Part shown: positions 9,300-19,595 of the stretch, one piece after another
How positions within the stretch are numbered: the stretch's first letter is position 1
Layout of the letters: each line of letters opens with the position of its first letter
Origin: Choristocarpus tenellus KU-1152
Taxonomy: Eukaryota; Phaeophyceae
Reading direction: 5' to 3'
Assembly: GCA_964200185.2 (NCBI GenBank)
Contig: CAXNAD020000335.1
Coordinates: 1-21,546 of the forward strand
Length of the DNA stretch: 21,546 nt
Translations under genes and position numbers: made by a program
The notes under the pieces: generated by a model
Databases searched by the model: none
Told to the model about the DNA's origin: nothing
What the model saw: only the letters and a program-made list of their open reading frames with translations

Positions 9300-10340
9300 A
9301 AATTCTCACCAATTATCGTGATCACCAAGAATAGAGATCACCGTTTTCCCGTCAACTGGCAACTTTTTTGTCACCAACGGTGTCACTGGGAGCAGGCGCG
9401 TATGGTCATGTCTAACAACAGCACAGTAACAGTCAATGTGTGGGGAAGACGTATAGAGCGAAGAAGGGTCAGCAGCAGCAATAAGGTGCCCACAAAGAGA
9501 GATTTCTTCTTAAAAATTGGTGCGATTTCTCCGTAGTTAGAGAGTCACACCCTATAGTAGTCTTTTCGTAGGTAGGAGCGAATCCAAAGTGTATACAGCG
9601 TCATTTTCTGTGCCATGCGAAGTGTAGCAAAGCAGGGAGTATGGAGGAAGAGGCGAGTGCGGCGAAGAGAACCAAAGTTTGCGTACACGCAAAGTTACGA
9701 TACGCAAATATAGCTACGTCTTCCACAGTCCACATTGTGATTGGTGAGGTCGATTCATTGAGTATATGCCTGAAAGAAATCAGTGGTTGAGAGAAGAGGT
9801 TCATACCAATTGTGAAATTCTTGCAACGTTCGACTTTGCTCCGTAGGAATGAACATTTCAGTCCCAAAACATGTTCGAAAACTGTACCAGCAGGTATCGA
9901 ACGCGATCGAGGTTTAAGTCGACCATGCTGAACATATATTCAACTCAACTCAAAAACCTCCATTACCCCACAAGATAGAATGCGAGTGCAAGCTGGCAGA
10001 ACTTCGACCGTGAAACAGATATCCGATTTGTTTGGTTTTGATAATGTAAACAAGAGCGAGGGAGTTTGAGAAATCGAAAGAGGAAAGAATCAAAACATCA
10101 AGCGCAGAAAAGAGTTGGGTCTCTACCTAGGATGCTGCGTCATTCCGAGTTTGTAGAAGAGATGGCACCAACACACCTCTACACGAGTCGTGTACTTTAT
10201 TGTTCGATCTGTGGCCTATCAATAATGCGATATCAACTTTTGGCACGTGAACCTTGTACCTCGATCGAACAACTCGCACAGACTACAATCGAAATCTTTC
10301 CAGACAGACTCCTCACAAATGTTGGTGCATAAGCTGGAAG
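9300..10340. other. CpG-rich stretch with unassigned short ORFs
   Basis: CpG is visibly denser here than in the introns and other intergenic DNA, comparable with the exons of the known genes. A possible plus-strand first exon at 9641-9743 begins MEEEASAAKRTKVCVHAK and ends ATTG|GTGAGG. An ORF through 10332 (+) and an antisense ORF with C-x2-C (CSLCELFDR) overlap each other, so neither strand can be preferred. On the minus strand, 9279-9210 could be a first exon (MPKNAYPLLHF) ending in TTAG|GTATGT. This may be a promoter island and 5' exons of an unrecognised gene. No complete model was found. Confidence 0.3.
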
Positions 10341-10653
10341 TGACTCCTCGGGGAGAGTTGCTTCCACCGTTTCAAATATTGTTCAGAACAACCAATTGAG
10401 ATGACCAAGAACGATTCAAGAATCGATGTTTCACACATACTACTTCAATCTATTCAATACTACATACCAAAAATAAATCACAACTTCTATTACAGTTTCA
10501 CCCATCAATCCATACAGAATAATAACAAATATTGAGCTTTTTTCTCTTTGATGGTAAAGAGATATAAATAGTATATATATATGGAGTCCTTCAACATGGC
10601 TTTATTCATATTTCCAAATACTATTCCAAAAATAAATTCTCTAGAGTATATGT

Positions 10654-10710
10654 CATAATAATATATAATAATATATAATTATATATATTTTTTATTTATA
10701 TATTATTATG
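10654..10710. repeat. AT-rich inverted repeat
   Basis: CATAATAATATATAA at 10654-10668 is matched in perfect inverse by TTATATATTATTATG at 10696-10710, with AT-only sequence between. It could extrude as a cruciform or be the remnant of an AT-rich foldback element. Confidence 0.7.
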
Positions 10711-11530
10711 TTCTGTAAATTTATCATGTACACGACTCTATCCTCAATGAAATTTTGAAAATATGTATTGAGCACATGTTTCGGGGAAAAGAATATGACA
10801 TACACCACTAACGTTGTCAATTGCAAAGAAAAAAATATGCTAGTATATCTCACCTTGTATAAATATGTCGAGTAAATGTCAAAAACGGTACACTAAAAAT
10901 GCAAAATATACTATGAAACGATGTTTCCCACAGCAACTGTTTACAGTACGTACACCTGTTTTCTCTACCACAAGCATTTGTGAAATGTGCACTATATTCT
11001 TGCTCAGAATTGCGTGCAAGCAGCAAGATACGCAAAGTAAGAAAAGTAAAACGTGGTGTGTACGATTCACAGGTAGGGGCGTAGGAGGGAGAAGAAGAAA
11101 TTATCGTTCACATTCATTTAAAGCGCCCCTGATTAGATATAGACAGGGAACTGGCTACCTTTTGGTACCCTGAAAGCAAATATTTATTGGATCCTTTAAG
11201 TACGACATGAATATTACATTATTGCAAACAAGGAAACATCGGAAAACGTGGTATCTTCTCTTACTAATAATTTTACTTCAGAGTTCTTTAGTAAGTTGGT
11301 ACTACTTATTGCTATCAGTGTAAGCACCTGAACATGTATCTGTCATCCTCCGAGTGGAAGGTGCAACTCACAGACACCCTCAAATATCTTCAAAGTCTAA
11401 AGAGTCCTTTCTTTGAACTGACTGAGAAGGGGGATGTGAAATTAACTCGTTAACTGACAAGATGAAATTGGTCCGCCAAAAACATCTTGCAGCGGCATGT
11501 GTGAGTAAAATACTCTCATCACTGTGACAA
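10711..11530. other. Region without a supported gene
   Basis: An ATG ORF at 10865-11173 (+) is basic and cysteine-containing, but overlaps comparable ORFs on the other strand and has no recognisable motif. A 39-codon plus-strand ORF at 11334-11453 (MYLSSSEWKVQLTDTLKYLQ) is plausible but isolated. Confidence 0.3.
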
Positions 11531-12195
11531 CTAACTGTTTTCTGTATCATCCTCATCAACGAACAGCTGGTTTTCACATAACGCACCCAGTGTGATCTTA
11601 CTTTGACTAACCATGAACTGCAAAATATCTACTACAACTGTACATAGGAGTAGTAGCAAGAACTGGACACCAAATCACTTTTTAAATGGCAGTATAGTAG
11701 TTGGACTTTTGTTTTACCGAATCAATTCATAGTTTTGTTCTCCTTGGGCGCTTCAATTATTAGAAAGTATTGAATATAATTTGTCTATTTCAACAAACTG
11801 GTCATAATTCTACTAATACCATAGAGGATGAGACACATACGTCCCAGATCCCAGTGCAGGAGCAGTGAGGTTGATGATATTTTGAGACGCCTTCATACTT
11901 TCTCCAATTCAAAATTAGGGCATCTCTCATTGATGTTCTAGTACTGTGTACTATTGAAGAGCCTTTTTTGTTTGTTAAAGGGGTGAACTTTCATGCATCT
12001 GAAGGAATTATGCACAGTGAGATTACATGTACTCCTGATTAGAGAGAAGAGTAGTTGGACGTCAGAAAATAATATTCCAAATTTTTCCTTTTCCTCGCCT
12101 TCCTGTTTAACAATGCAAGGATTGACAAGGATGGCGGCAATTGTAGCAGAAAATGGAGCAGAATCTGTTATTGAAAGCTTTTCAATGTCAGTCAT
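11531..12195 (-). CDS. Tentative three-exon small gene, unknown product
   Basis: Minus-strand exons 12195-12033, 11901-11841 and 11606-11531 (TAG) have phases that join (1/1, then 2/2) across introns of 131 and 234 bp, giving about 99 residues. The product starts MTDIEKLSITDSAPF, has a helical centre ending SMKASQNIINLTAPALGSG, and an acidic end, LFVDEDDTENS. The middle donor GGGAC|GTATGT is good; the first donor (AGGA|GTACAT) and the second acceptor are mediocre. I do not recognise the protein. The opposite strand is also open over part of exon 1. The choice of splice sites was flexible, so this remains a hypothesis. Confidence 0.3.
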
Positions 12196-12973
12196 CCGTA
12201 CATTCTATCAGTGACCCTCGGAATCCAGACAGTTTCATCGAATGACACAATGAGTGACTCAGTCCTTTCTTGCATTACTCAAAAGGTAGGCATTTCTTTT
12301 AGGAGTGATTACCCCAATGATTAGTGAAGTGAAGTCTACCACCAACAAAGAAATGTGGAATTAAGAATACTGAGAATAAATGCAAATACTATTAAAGCCT
12401 AACGGTATAATAAATTAGACAATAATTCCCCTAAAAATGAACCACCCAAAAATATTGATTTCTTCAATTTATATTTCTCTAAGCTCACCAAAGATCAACT
12501 AATATTTTCTTTTTTCAACATCAGATCAACTAATCTACAAGAAAGATTTCTTCGAGAAGAATAATATAAAGAAAATCATTTTCCGTCACAATAAGAAATT
12601 ATCGCTTCCCAACAGAGTATGCACATTCACTTAGCTTGAGGAGGAGGTGAAGTGATGAAGGTGGGATAGATGAACCAAACTAAGGGAAAAATTAAGGCGT
12701 ATATATGCATGGGGCAGGCTGATTACTACTAGTGTAACAGATAGTTGATAGTGTAGAAGAACTAGTGCAATGTATGCTGGAAATGACCGTCAAGGGACTA
12801 GGTAGGGCGGACGTAGTGGCGAATTTCCAGACTAATTGTGAGTAAATAATATACACACTCAGAAAATATTAAAATAGCATTTAACCCACAGTATTTCCCT
12901 CAAAAGCGTCAAAAAGAGTTGCCATTCATATTAAGGGACCTGCATCACTCACGACGCTGAAAAGTCTGTTCAA
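12196..12973. other. Intergenic, no gene seen
   Basis: AT-rich sequence without a convincing ORF. A GTATATATGCATG motif near 12700 is TATA-box-like, but no gene is positioned to use it. Confidence 0.4.
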
Positions 12974-13588
12974 TCAGGGGACATCAACTAGCTCTACCAC
13001 CTCAAACAACTGGCTTCCTTTGACTCTCAAATCAGATCTATCCCCAAAAAAATATAGCTGAAGTGGCGCTTTTTTACCATGTCAATTCCATAACATGGAC
13101 AGGCATGGGGCCAGCCATGTTTTTGTGCCAGACACATAATCAAGGAGAAGATTTGGTGCGTGTGTGTGATCTCCCCCATTCAACCTAACCCAAACCACAA
13201 CATCACATATTACTTGACCTCTCTTCTTACTATAACAGCAGCAAAAATGTTCCTCGCCAGTCTCTCATTATTCTCCCTCTGTTGGCTCATGTTTTCAAAA
13301 CTGGCATCATGTCGGCTACCCCTAACAGTGAAGTCAAAGAGTCTACAAGTATATGCGATTCATTGTCCTCACAACTTTAAAGTATACTTCAGGGATATTT
13401 AACTTTGGTTTGCACCTCATATCCTCCTCGTCGATCAATGTTCTTTAGCAGTCTGATACTGCTTGCCTCTCTGTTCGCACTCAATGTTCTCAGTGCGATG
13501 AGGTTCAACAATAACGTTGGTCTGTAGGTAATGGATTCGTGGAACCACGTCTGCGACACACTTCCTGCCACTCAAAGTGGGTCGCCAT
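12974..13588 (-). CDS. Tentative four-exon small gene, unknown product
   Basis: Minus-strand exons 13588-13562, 13521-13460, 13342-13214 and 13037-12974 (TGA) join in phase (0, 2, 2) to give 93 residues. The introns are 40, 117 and 176 bp. The product starts MATHFEWQE with a purine at -3 and G at +4, and contains the charged helix ENMSQQRENNERLARNIFAA and a final SDLRVKGSQLFEVVELVDVP. The last donor, GTCAA|GTAATA, and the exon 2 acceptor, CCATTACCTACAG, are reasonable; the 40-bp intron is unusually short and the AGCA|GTATCA donor is weak. Another exon chain starting further upstream (near 13868, MTCPVVGGARTND) is possible. No family recognised. Confidence 0.3.
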
Positions 13589-14300
13589 TATACGTTGATG
13601 TAGGTATGTATGGGGGTGAGGACATCCCATCATTGGACCTTCCGAATTGTGAAGACCGTTGTAGTTTGAGCTGGAGGAGACAAGCTACCAAAGGGGGGTA
13701 TATGGCCTGCACTCCAATTTGTTGTGTTTCCTGTATTTGCACACATCAGTGCCAGAGACGAACATGTGGCAAAGTTGCTCTTTCTTCAATTCTTTACTGG
13801 ATATCCCTCACAACAATATCTCTTGCATCGTTGGTCCTAGCTCCTCCCACTACTGGGCAAGTCATGTCTTCTTGGTTTGTTGACAGAGGTGCACCCGTCT
13901 TGTGAATTTCATGCATTTAAACGAGGCTGGTGCGACAATACTGTGGAGCAATAATCCTCTTAAGAACTCCTGTGCCTATCAACAAAAATAATCGGCTATA
14001 GCCGACTTTCTATGGACAGGTGGGGTATTCCAGGGTGTGATGATGTGAGTGGCGGGGCTGACTGGGGAGTTAGTACCTACTGTGCCTAGTAGCCACTGGA
14101 GCAAAGAAACAATGTGGGTTGCGTACCTGAGTAATCCCGTCCTTAAGGGTCAGTAACGGGGCAAAAGAAATGAAGGAAAATCTGCCAATCAGAAATCACG
14201 GTGCTTGGGCAGCAACAGGGGAAGTATAGAGGGGGGGGTTGTGTGGTCTGTAAATAAGGAAGAGATGAAGAATTATACCAGGTAGCAGACACAGTACTAC
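13589..14300. other. Region upstream of the tentative 13588 gene
   Basis: It contains a 14-bp perfect palindrome, TCGGCTATAGCCGA, at 13992-14005, and G-rich plus-strand sequence from about 14020. A cysteine-rich plus-strand ORF (13531-13905) is discussed under the rejected items. No supported gene. Confidence 0.4.
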
Positions 14301-14944
14301 TTAAACTGCACCAGGAGGAGGAGGGGCACAGGGATGAGCTGTGCCGGGGTAGTAGGTTTGGGCTGTGGCAGGGGAGGGGCTGTGACTGCCTGTGCGATAG
14401 TTGATGATCGAGCTCAAACTATGTGTGTGTGACTGGCAGACATGGTTTTTTCGCCTGTACCAGGAGGAATCGGCAAATGGGGCTATTGTTCCTGGGCAGT
14501 AGGGATTTGCTGTTCCCGCGTAGAAAAGGTGGACTGTGACGGGGGGGTCCGTGACTGCATGTCCAAAATTTGACGATTGAGTTAAAGCGTACGTGATATG
14601 TACCTCCATCTGCGTAACTTTGACCCTTGAAAGCGGCTGAACAGGAAATTCAAAATGGTAAATGAACAGGCATCACAGGACAGGGTCCTTCCAGGCAACA
14701 TAAAAACAAATCACGTTCCTAGTCAACCATCCGCTGACCTCAAAAATGTTAGCAAAAAAGGGTTTGGAGTGTAGGTAGAATTGAAGGGGTGGCGTGTCTG
14801 ACGATAGTGTATGGCAGAAGATAACGAGATTCGGTCCATATAAAGTAGCTTACAAGTTCTTACTTCCCAAATCTCAAGCGCAGTAAGAGCTCTAATACAA
14901 CTGTATTCTCTAGTCCTCTCGACGTACAGCGATCCATCTATCAT
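14301..14944 (-). CDS. Tentative two-exon gene, Pro/Thr-rich with internal duplication
   Basis: Exon 1 (14944-14864) begins MIDGSLYVERTREYSCIR and ends TGGGAA|GTAAGA, a strong donor in phase 0. Exon 2 (14636-14301, TAA) follows a good acceptor (TTTCCTGTTCAG) and stays open for 111 codons, giving 138 residues in all. The second half repeats itself: FYAGTANPYCPGT and TYYPGTAHPCAPP are equivalent stretches of a duplicated unit. No family recognised and no membrane segment seen. The gene points away from FAM185A, with 167 bp between the two start codons. A plus-strand ORF of 39 codons lies in the intron. Moderate support from splice signals and ORF length only. Confidence 0.35.
14310..14608. repeat. 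Diverged tandem duplication, about 149-bp unit
   Basis: ACCAGGAGGA at 14310 and 14459 begin two copies of a unit. Both contain a GGG(C/T)AGTAGG-like block, GCTGT, CTGTGAC and a GTGACTGC/TGTGACTGC block, with many substitutions and small indels. The first unit is G-rich on the plus strand, with runs that could form a G-quadruplex (about 14344-14378). Confidence 0.6.
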
Positions 14945-15111
14945 CACCCAATCAATCCATCACTACTACATACAACACACAACAACAACAAAACTAGGAC
15001 CATATCACACTTCCAGTGAGGAGGGGTATATTATAGTGTTTAGAACGAACAAAAATCGGAGGGGTATTGAAAGTCCTCATCTTCCTTCTTAGTTTCCTTC
15101 CCGATGACACC
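14945..15111. promoter_or_regulatory. Putative bidirectional promoter (tentative minus gene / FAM185A)
   Basis: This is the interval between two divergent start codons. It contains ACAACAACAACAAAAC and GGGGTATATTATAG, the latter TATA-like in the FAM185A direction. Its bidirectional role depends on the minus-strand gene being real. Confidence 0.3.
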
Positions 15112-18100
15112 ATGCAACAACATTGGGGTTCCTTTGTGACACGGACATGGAGATGTCAAGCACTTCGTCGCCATCTGTCCACTTCATCGAAAAGGGTATT
15201 ACTCGCAAGGCACACTGGGATCAAAGTGGAACAAGGTGGCAATCTTAAGATACTTTGTCCAGAGCGCGTCGCTACCATCGAGATCACATCTGCATGGGCA
15301 GACCACTGTGATATCACAGTGTTCCGGATTGGGAGTAACAATATCCCAGCTGCTGAATCGCTCCCTGTTGGAGAATGCTCCTCCAGCGTGGAAACTGAGG
15401 ACATTACGTTTGACTTTGAGGGTGAATCTGGTAATGTCGTTGTTGCGATTGGTGAGGCAGACCAACGAGATAGCACCCGCGTCGAAGGCAAAAGCCTCGA
15501 AAATCGCCCTGCTTATCTCATCCAGGCCACTATCCCTCAGCTCTTCTCTGTCGAAACATGCGCGGGTTATGGGAGTTTCCAAATCACGAATAAACTGAAG
15601 GGATTCTGCAAGGTATGTCTAGACAGTGGTGACATAGAGGTGGGAACCGTGCGAGGAGAATGCATTGAGCTGTCTACAGGGGATGGGCGTGTCAATGCAA
15701 ATGAGCTCGAGGGGAACATCGAGATATATGCTAACAAGGTATGTGCATAACAAGAATATATATATATATATATATATATATATTGCTTTTGATTCCTACT
15801 CACAAAAGGGACGCAAGGAGTTGCTCAACACCGACCATTGCTCCTTTGTAAACCAAATCACTCACGTGCCAATTTCGGGATAACATAGGTTGACGCCAAG
15901 CTTGTCAACGGAGCAAGAGTTAGCATTAACTCCGCTGGACTGGGCTCGTGTGTGACACTGGGTGGGATCTACTCACCGGAAGCCATCATTGCTGCCGAGG
16001 GGGAGGTGGAGATCTCTTCATCTCATGGGGTTATTAATGTCGCTGGCGAGAACAGGAATGTCACATTATGGGGTGTCAACGGAGCTGCAGAGGTTTCAAC
16101 CGGTGGGTCTTGTGTTTGTGATCAGTTCAGTCAATGTGTCATGGGAAAATTGCTTTGCAAAGAGTCGTATCTGCAGTTTTCTATTCGCTGTAGTCTGAAA
16201 TCCCAATAATTGTTTTGTTATGATGCGCTGTCTGCAATATATGCAAGGTTTATTTAGAGACAGGAATAAATAGTCAGAAAAACTGCCAATTTTGGGTATA
16301 TCATTAGGTTACAGTAGGACGGTAAACACGAGGCGTTTGTGTTGAGATCTACTTGGTAGAGAGGTATCTGTTTTTATCAGTGAAGACTTGGATCAAGATG
16401 TAAGTTAGGAGAGAAAGGAGATGGGAGCCTTACACGAGTGTCTGTTGGCAGTGTGAAAGTTACATGGTTGTAGAACAGAAAAGTGAGACACCTTGGATGT
16501 ACTTTCGCCTTGTGTGTCTCCACTATTTCTAGTCTCCCTGCATATTCCTTGCTGCATGTATGTGATCATAGTGCATGATTCACTCTCTCTCACAACAATC
16601 AAAATAGAGAGTGTTGGTTTTGGTTGTTTATCACTGCAGTTTATGTCCAATCGATATGCTGGTATTACAGAAAGGATACTCCGACTATCAAGGCAGTATG
16701 GTCTTTTCTATGATTCAATCAACTACCAATCAGTCCAAAAGTACTCTGTGGTGACATCTCATGGACTACAGAAAAACATAGACTCACACATACAAAAGAG
16801 AAAACACTTTACGCAAGTCCTCTTTTTGGCAGTTTGTAGTTGAATTAGATAACTGTAGTGACGTTTGATCAGTGGACTTTGCTATTGTGACATTAATAAT
16901 TGACTTTTCAGAACTGTTTTAGCGACCAATTTTTGGTTGGAATGAATGCAGTAGCATCTTGTTTTTGTTTATAATTTTTCTGTGGGGAATAATTTTTATT
17001 GCATATCTTGAAATAAACATATTTTAATGAATTTGTTGCACTGTTGGTGTGTGATCCCAGGTGGTGGGGATATTTCTGTACACTTGGAGGAACTGGAGCC
17101 TGGGACCTGCAGTCAAATGAGGTAAGTGGGCGGATATCTTCCACCATATTATCATGGCTATAATTCCCACACCTCACGAGCTGTTTTGCTCTTTTATTTT
17201 CTTGGGACTGCATCATTATTTTATTTTTCCTCTAGTCCTCGGAGTGACTTTCAGACCCATGCGAAGTAGTTATCAATATGCCTTAAAATATAAAAAATAT
17301 GGGGGTGAAATTCAAGATCATTTGTTATTTTTTTGTGTGATAGTCAGCACATTCAAAGCTTTTCAAGACATCATGTAGTTTATGTTAACAATGATCTTTT
17401 TTGCATTTTTCATACAAAAAACTTCCAGTTCTAGTACTCCAAATGAATGAATCGATCCTCATTTGGAACTTCTTGATATATTTTTGGTGACAATGCAATA
17501 ATTTGAAGTATGAGGAGTGCCCTCAATTCATTTAATTTTTTCAAGGGCAACAATTAGTTCGGCTTAAGATGGATCTGGAGCATGATTCGATGTTTGTTAG
17601 TAGTCAACATATTGATACCTATTCTTAGTTACTCACCTTGAAACAAATGTTAGGTCTATCATACATGTGTTTTCATGCCAAGAGTTTTTGTTTTTTTAAA
17701 AGGGAAGTGAAGTGGTTACATATTCCTCTAATAAAATGTACAAAAATCAACAAAAGAAGTTCGCCTTTATGCTGGATCACTCCATTACTTACTTCTATGT
17801 TTGAAGTGAGTGAATCAACTGAGAATCAACACGGACACCACCATGCATGCTTAAATTTATAAAACCACAAGAGGGTAATGATGCAACTGAAACATGCTTT
17901 TGATTGATGGCATGGTTTTGCATGGCATGTGATTTTTGGTAGATATTATTGGGTTTGAATGGAAACTGTTTTTGTGCTTTCATCACTCCAATTTGTGTTA
18001 CTTCCCTGTTGCCTTGTTCCATAAGGCATGAGGCTAGCCCCTACTCATTAGGGCACCAACTTCCCTTTTCCATGTGGGGTCCATGACTGCCTTTCAACAC

Positions 18101-18850
18101 TAAAACGTCGAAATATATTTGTTGGGGATTGCCCCATGATATTTGTTTTTGTTGCACTTCCTCGCATTTCATTTGCTGACAACAATTTTGATAGACTGTT
18201 GGGATTCTAGCCATTTGTAATAGAAGCCTTCCAAAGTTGCTTCAACTGTCTTTGTTCACAGGGGTATTAAGAGGAGACCAATGAACATTTACAGATAATT
18301 GGTACATCACACTTGTGATGAGTACTACTCTATGTCTTAGGGTGTAACTACATCACACGAATCAAGAAGTTTGGTAGCCATTGACATGCCTTCATTGTCT
18401 TCCTATACATACTCTAGGGAAGTTTTCCTCCTTACCCTGTTGATACTCTTCCACATTTCATATTTGTTGGTTACTTTTTTTTTTTGTAGATCATGTTTGG
18501 GAAACATATCTGTGTCAGTGTCTCCAGAAGTGGAGGCAGATGTGGATATTACAGGAACCATCAAGAAACTCACTGAATCCTTTCTGGGACAAGCCCAGGG
18601 CAACAGGGCATTGGGGAAGACAATGAGGCAGTCGGAGGCCAGTGTGGGAAACAACAGGAGCAGGGCAACTAGCATGGGAAAGATTAACCTTCTGGGTGCT
18701 CGAGAGCAGTCCCTGCAGAACTTCATAAAGGAGCAACGTCACAATCAGGTTGCTCTTCCCGGGGTGATGCTTGCAACGGAGAAAGGATCCGTCTCATTGG
18801 AGACACTTGGATGGGCAGACATGATTAGGAGAAAATGTGGTTTGGCCTAG
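15112..18850 (+). CDS. FAM185A: FAM185A-like protein (DUF4097 family), four exons
   Basis: Exons 15112-15738, 15889-16102, 17061-17121 and 18490-18850 are bounded by clean GT-AG sites and join in phases 0, 1 and 2, giving 420 residues (human FAM185A is about 390, from memory). The start ATG 15112 gives an arginine-rich, acid-free leader ending RRHLSTSS, typical of a mitochondrial presequence. Residues from about 110 on form the repeated short beta-strand turns (SGDIEVGTVRGECIELSTGD, then SSSHGVINVAGEN) expected of the DUF4097 adhesin-like beta-helix. The C-terminus KGSVSLETLGWADMIRRK parallels the KGTVSF...W end of human FAM185A. Biochemical role unknown. Frame is open upstream of ATG 15112, but no ATG precedes it there. 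A (TA)n tract lies in intron 1. A candidate polyadenylation signal is AATAAA at 19352, about 500 bp downstream. Confidence 0.9.
15756..15784. repeat. (TA)n microsatellite in FAM185A intron 1
   Basis: About 14 TA dinucleotides in the 150-bp intron 15739-15888, starting 17 bp after the donor. Confidence 0.9.
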
Positions 18851-19595
18851 TGGACTTGATATTCTGCTTTATGTGTACCAATAGTAGTGGACATGTATCT
18901 CATCTCCCTGAAGGTGTGCACCACTGTTGCTAGGTCGCGATATTGACCATACTTCTCTCCATGTTTTAAGAAATATTGGATCTTGGAGTTGAATTTTCTT
19001 CTGTTCTGTGAGACAGGAACCGTTGAACCTTTGAAGGATTTCGCACATTGGATGAATAAGTTACAGCTTTATAGATCTGCTATTTTTGGGAAGATTGCAT
19101 GTAGAAGCTATTTTGTATCCAAGGGTATGCAGGTCACACAGTGGTCGGACCAGCACACATAGAGTCCATTGTCCGACACGTAGCCCTTTAAAGGAGTTCT
19201 ACTCCAAGACCTACAAAGTTCTCGAGGTTGTGTGCATTACTTCAGGAGCGTGGTACTATTGAAAGGAGACACAATGTTTATATATTTTTTAGTGTGGGTG
19301 GCACCAGGAATGCAGGAAGGTACGTTACCAATATCACACCGTGACCTTTTGAATAAAATGCAGCACCTACTTGTGTGCATCCAAAATGACACATTGGGGC
19401 TTATAAGGAAGCACACACAGAGTGAGGAGAGCAAGACATGTATTGTTAAGAGATGCGTTCCACTTGTGAAACAATGGGTGTGTCACCACCAGACAGGGTT
19501 GGAGTGACTAGCACTATCGTGGAGGAAGATCTATTGAAATACTTTTTTACAACAATCACACTTTGAACATTCTCAAGGATTAGGTTCCATTACGA
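18851..19595. other. FAM185A 3' flank; convergent interval
   Basis: Probably the FAM185A 3' UTR plus the 3' flank of the convergent minus-strand gene. AATAAA occurs at 19352-19357 on the plus strand. An ORF of 78 codons from ATG 19274 (+) is open but overlaps this signal, is unremarkable in composition and is not called a gene. Confidence 0.4.

Noticed and set aside
10066-10332. Plus-strand ORF with a C-x2-C pair
   Set aside because: It has no ATG until 10132 and no motif. The minus strand of the same stretch is equally open, with its own C-x2-C, so neither is convincing.
13438-13905. Plus-strand frame resembling a secreted cysteine-rich protein: signal-peptide-like start (MFFSSLILLASLFALNVLSA), one in-frame TAG at 13525, then 11 cysteines and a hydrophobic end
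   Set aside because: It needs readthrough of a stop, and the hydrophobic start is what the antisense of a charged exon would give. The minus strand offers phase-compatible exons here.
14655-14774. Plus-strand 39-codon ORF starting MVNEQASQDRVLPGN with good start context
   Set aside because: It is short and isolated, and lies within the intron of the better-supported minus-strand model.
15156-15598. Three ORFs of 111-127 codons overlapping FAM185A exon 1 in other frames
   Set aside because: They are shadows of a conserved exon whose frame is fixed by splice phase and family similarity.
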